A stretch of DNA of 14,823 bases from Proteobacteria bacterium UBA6729 (GTDB lineage: Bacteria > Pseudomonadota > Gammaproteobacteria > Porifericomitales > Porifericomitaceae), in contig DKIB01000042.1 of the NCBI GenBank assembly GCA_002454015.1, positions 1 through 14,823 of the forward strand. The letters are read 5' to 3'. Every line of letters starts with the position of its first letter. Positions within the stretch are counted from its first letter, which is position 1. The position numbers and the translations under genes are program-made. This document shows, in pieces, positions 14,785 through 14,823 of this stretch. A model generated the notes under the pieces. The model made no database searches. It worked only from the letters and a program-made list of their open reading frames with translations, and was not told where the DNA came from.

Positions 14785-14823
14785 CCCCCATTCCCCCGCC
14801 AATACCACCCCTGATACGACCCC

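Noticed and set aside
1..14823. Mobile element, CRISPR array, toxin-antitoxin or defence system
   Set aside because: No transposase, integrase, long terminal inverted repeats, regularly spaced repeats or known defence domains were seen; all long frames are accounted for by housekeeping genes.

Overview
This window is an ordinary-looking, GC-rich stretch of chromosome from a gammaproteobacterium. The order pilQ-pilP-pilO-pilN-pilM, divergent mrcA, then priA-argS-SPOR protein matches conserved gammaproteobacterial neighbourhoods (in Pseudomonas argS is followed by an FtsN-type SPOR gene). A potassium-independent proton pyrophosphatase would fit an anaerobic, phototrophic or sulfur-oxidising lineage, but I cannot fix the order or genus from this sequence. 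No mobile element, CRISPR array, phage gene or defence island is visible.

Layout. 1-4530 (minus): the type IV pilus alignment and secretin operon pilMNOPQ, with pilQ running off the left edge before its stop. 4531-4826: a divergent intergenic region with a strong sigma70-like promoter for pilM, a weaker extended -10 candidate for mrcA, and C9 and A9 homopolymer runs. 4827-7238 (plus): mrcA (PBP1a). 7293-9299 (plus): priA, with a TTG start whose ribosome binding site lies inside a GC-rich hairpin. 9303-9355: a perfect 17-bp palindrome abutting a consensus-like promoter. 9393-12540 (plus): a tightly coupled trio, argS, an FtsN-like SPOR protein and a two-domain QueD-like protein. 12579-14615 (minus): hppA, convergent with the trio. 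14694-14769 (minus): tRNA-Val(GAC) just upstream of hppA.

How the genes work together. PilM-N-O-P build the inner-membrane and periplasmic alignment complex under the PilQ outer-membrane secretin. PBP1a makes peptidoglycan, and an FtsN-like protein would act at the division septum. PriA restarts replication forks, ArgS charges tRNA-Arg, and the QueD-like protein would sit in the preQ0/queuosine pathway if it is active. HppA couples hydrolysis of pyrophosphate, released for example by aminoacyl-tRNA synthetases, to proton pumping.

The most unusual item is the QueD-like protein at 11689-12540. It contains two T-fold halves whose key residues are complementary: the first keeps the zinc histidines, the nucleophilic Cys and the Glu but has lost the Asp-His pair; the second keeps Asp-His but has lost the zinc site and the Glu. 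This suggests one composite active site inside a fused pseudo-dimer, or alternatively a degenerated pterin-binding protein. Secondary points of interest are two start sites (pilM, priA) apparently masked by hairpins and the palindrome at the argS promoter.
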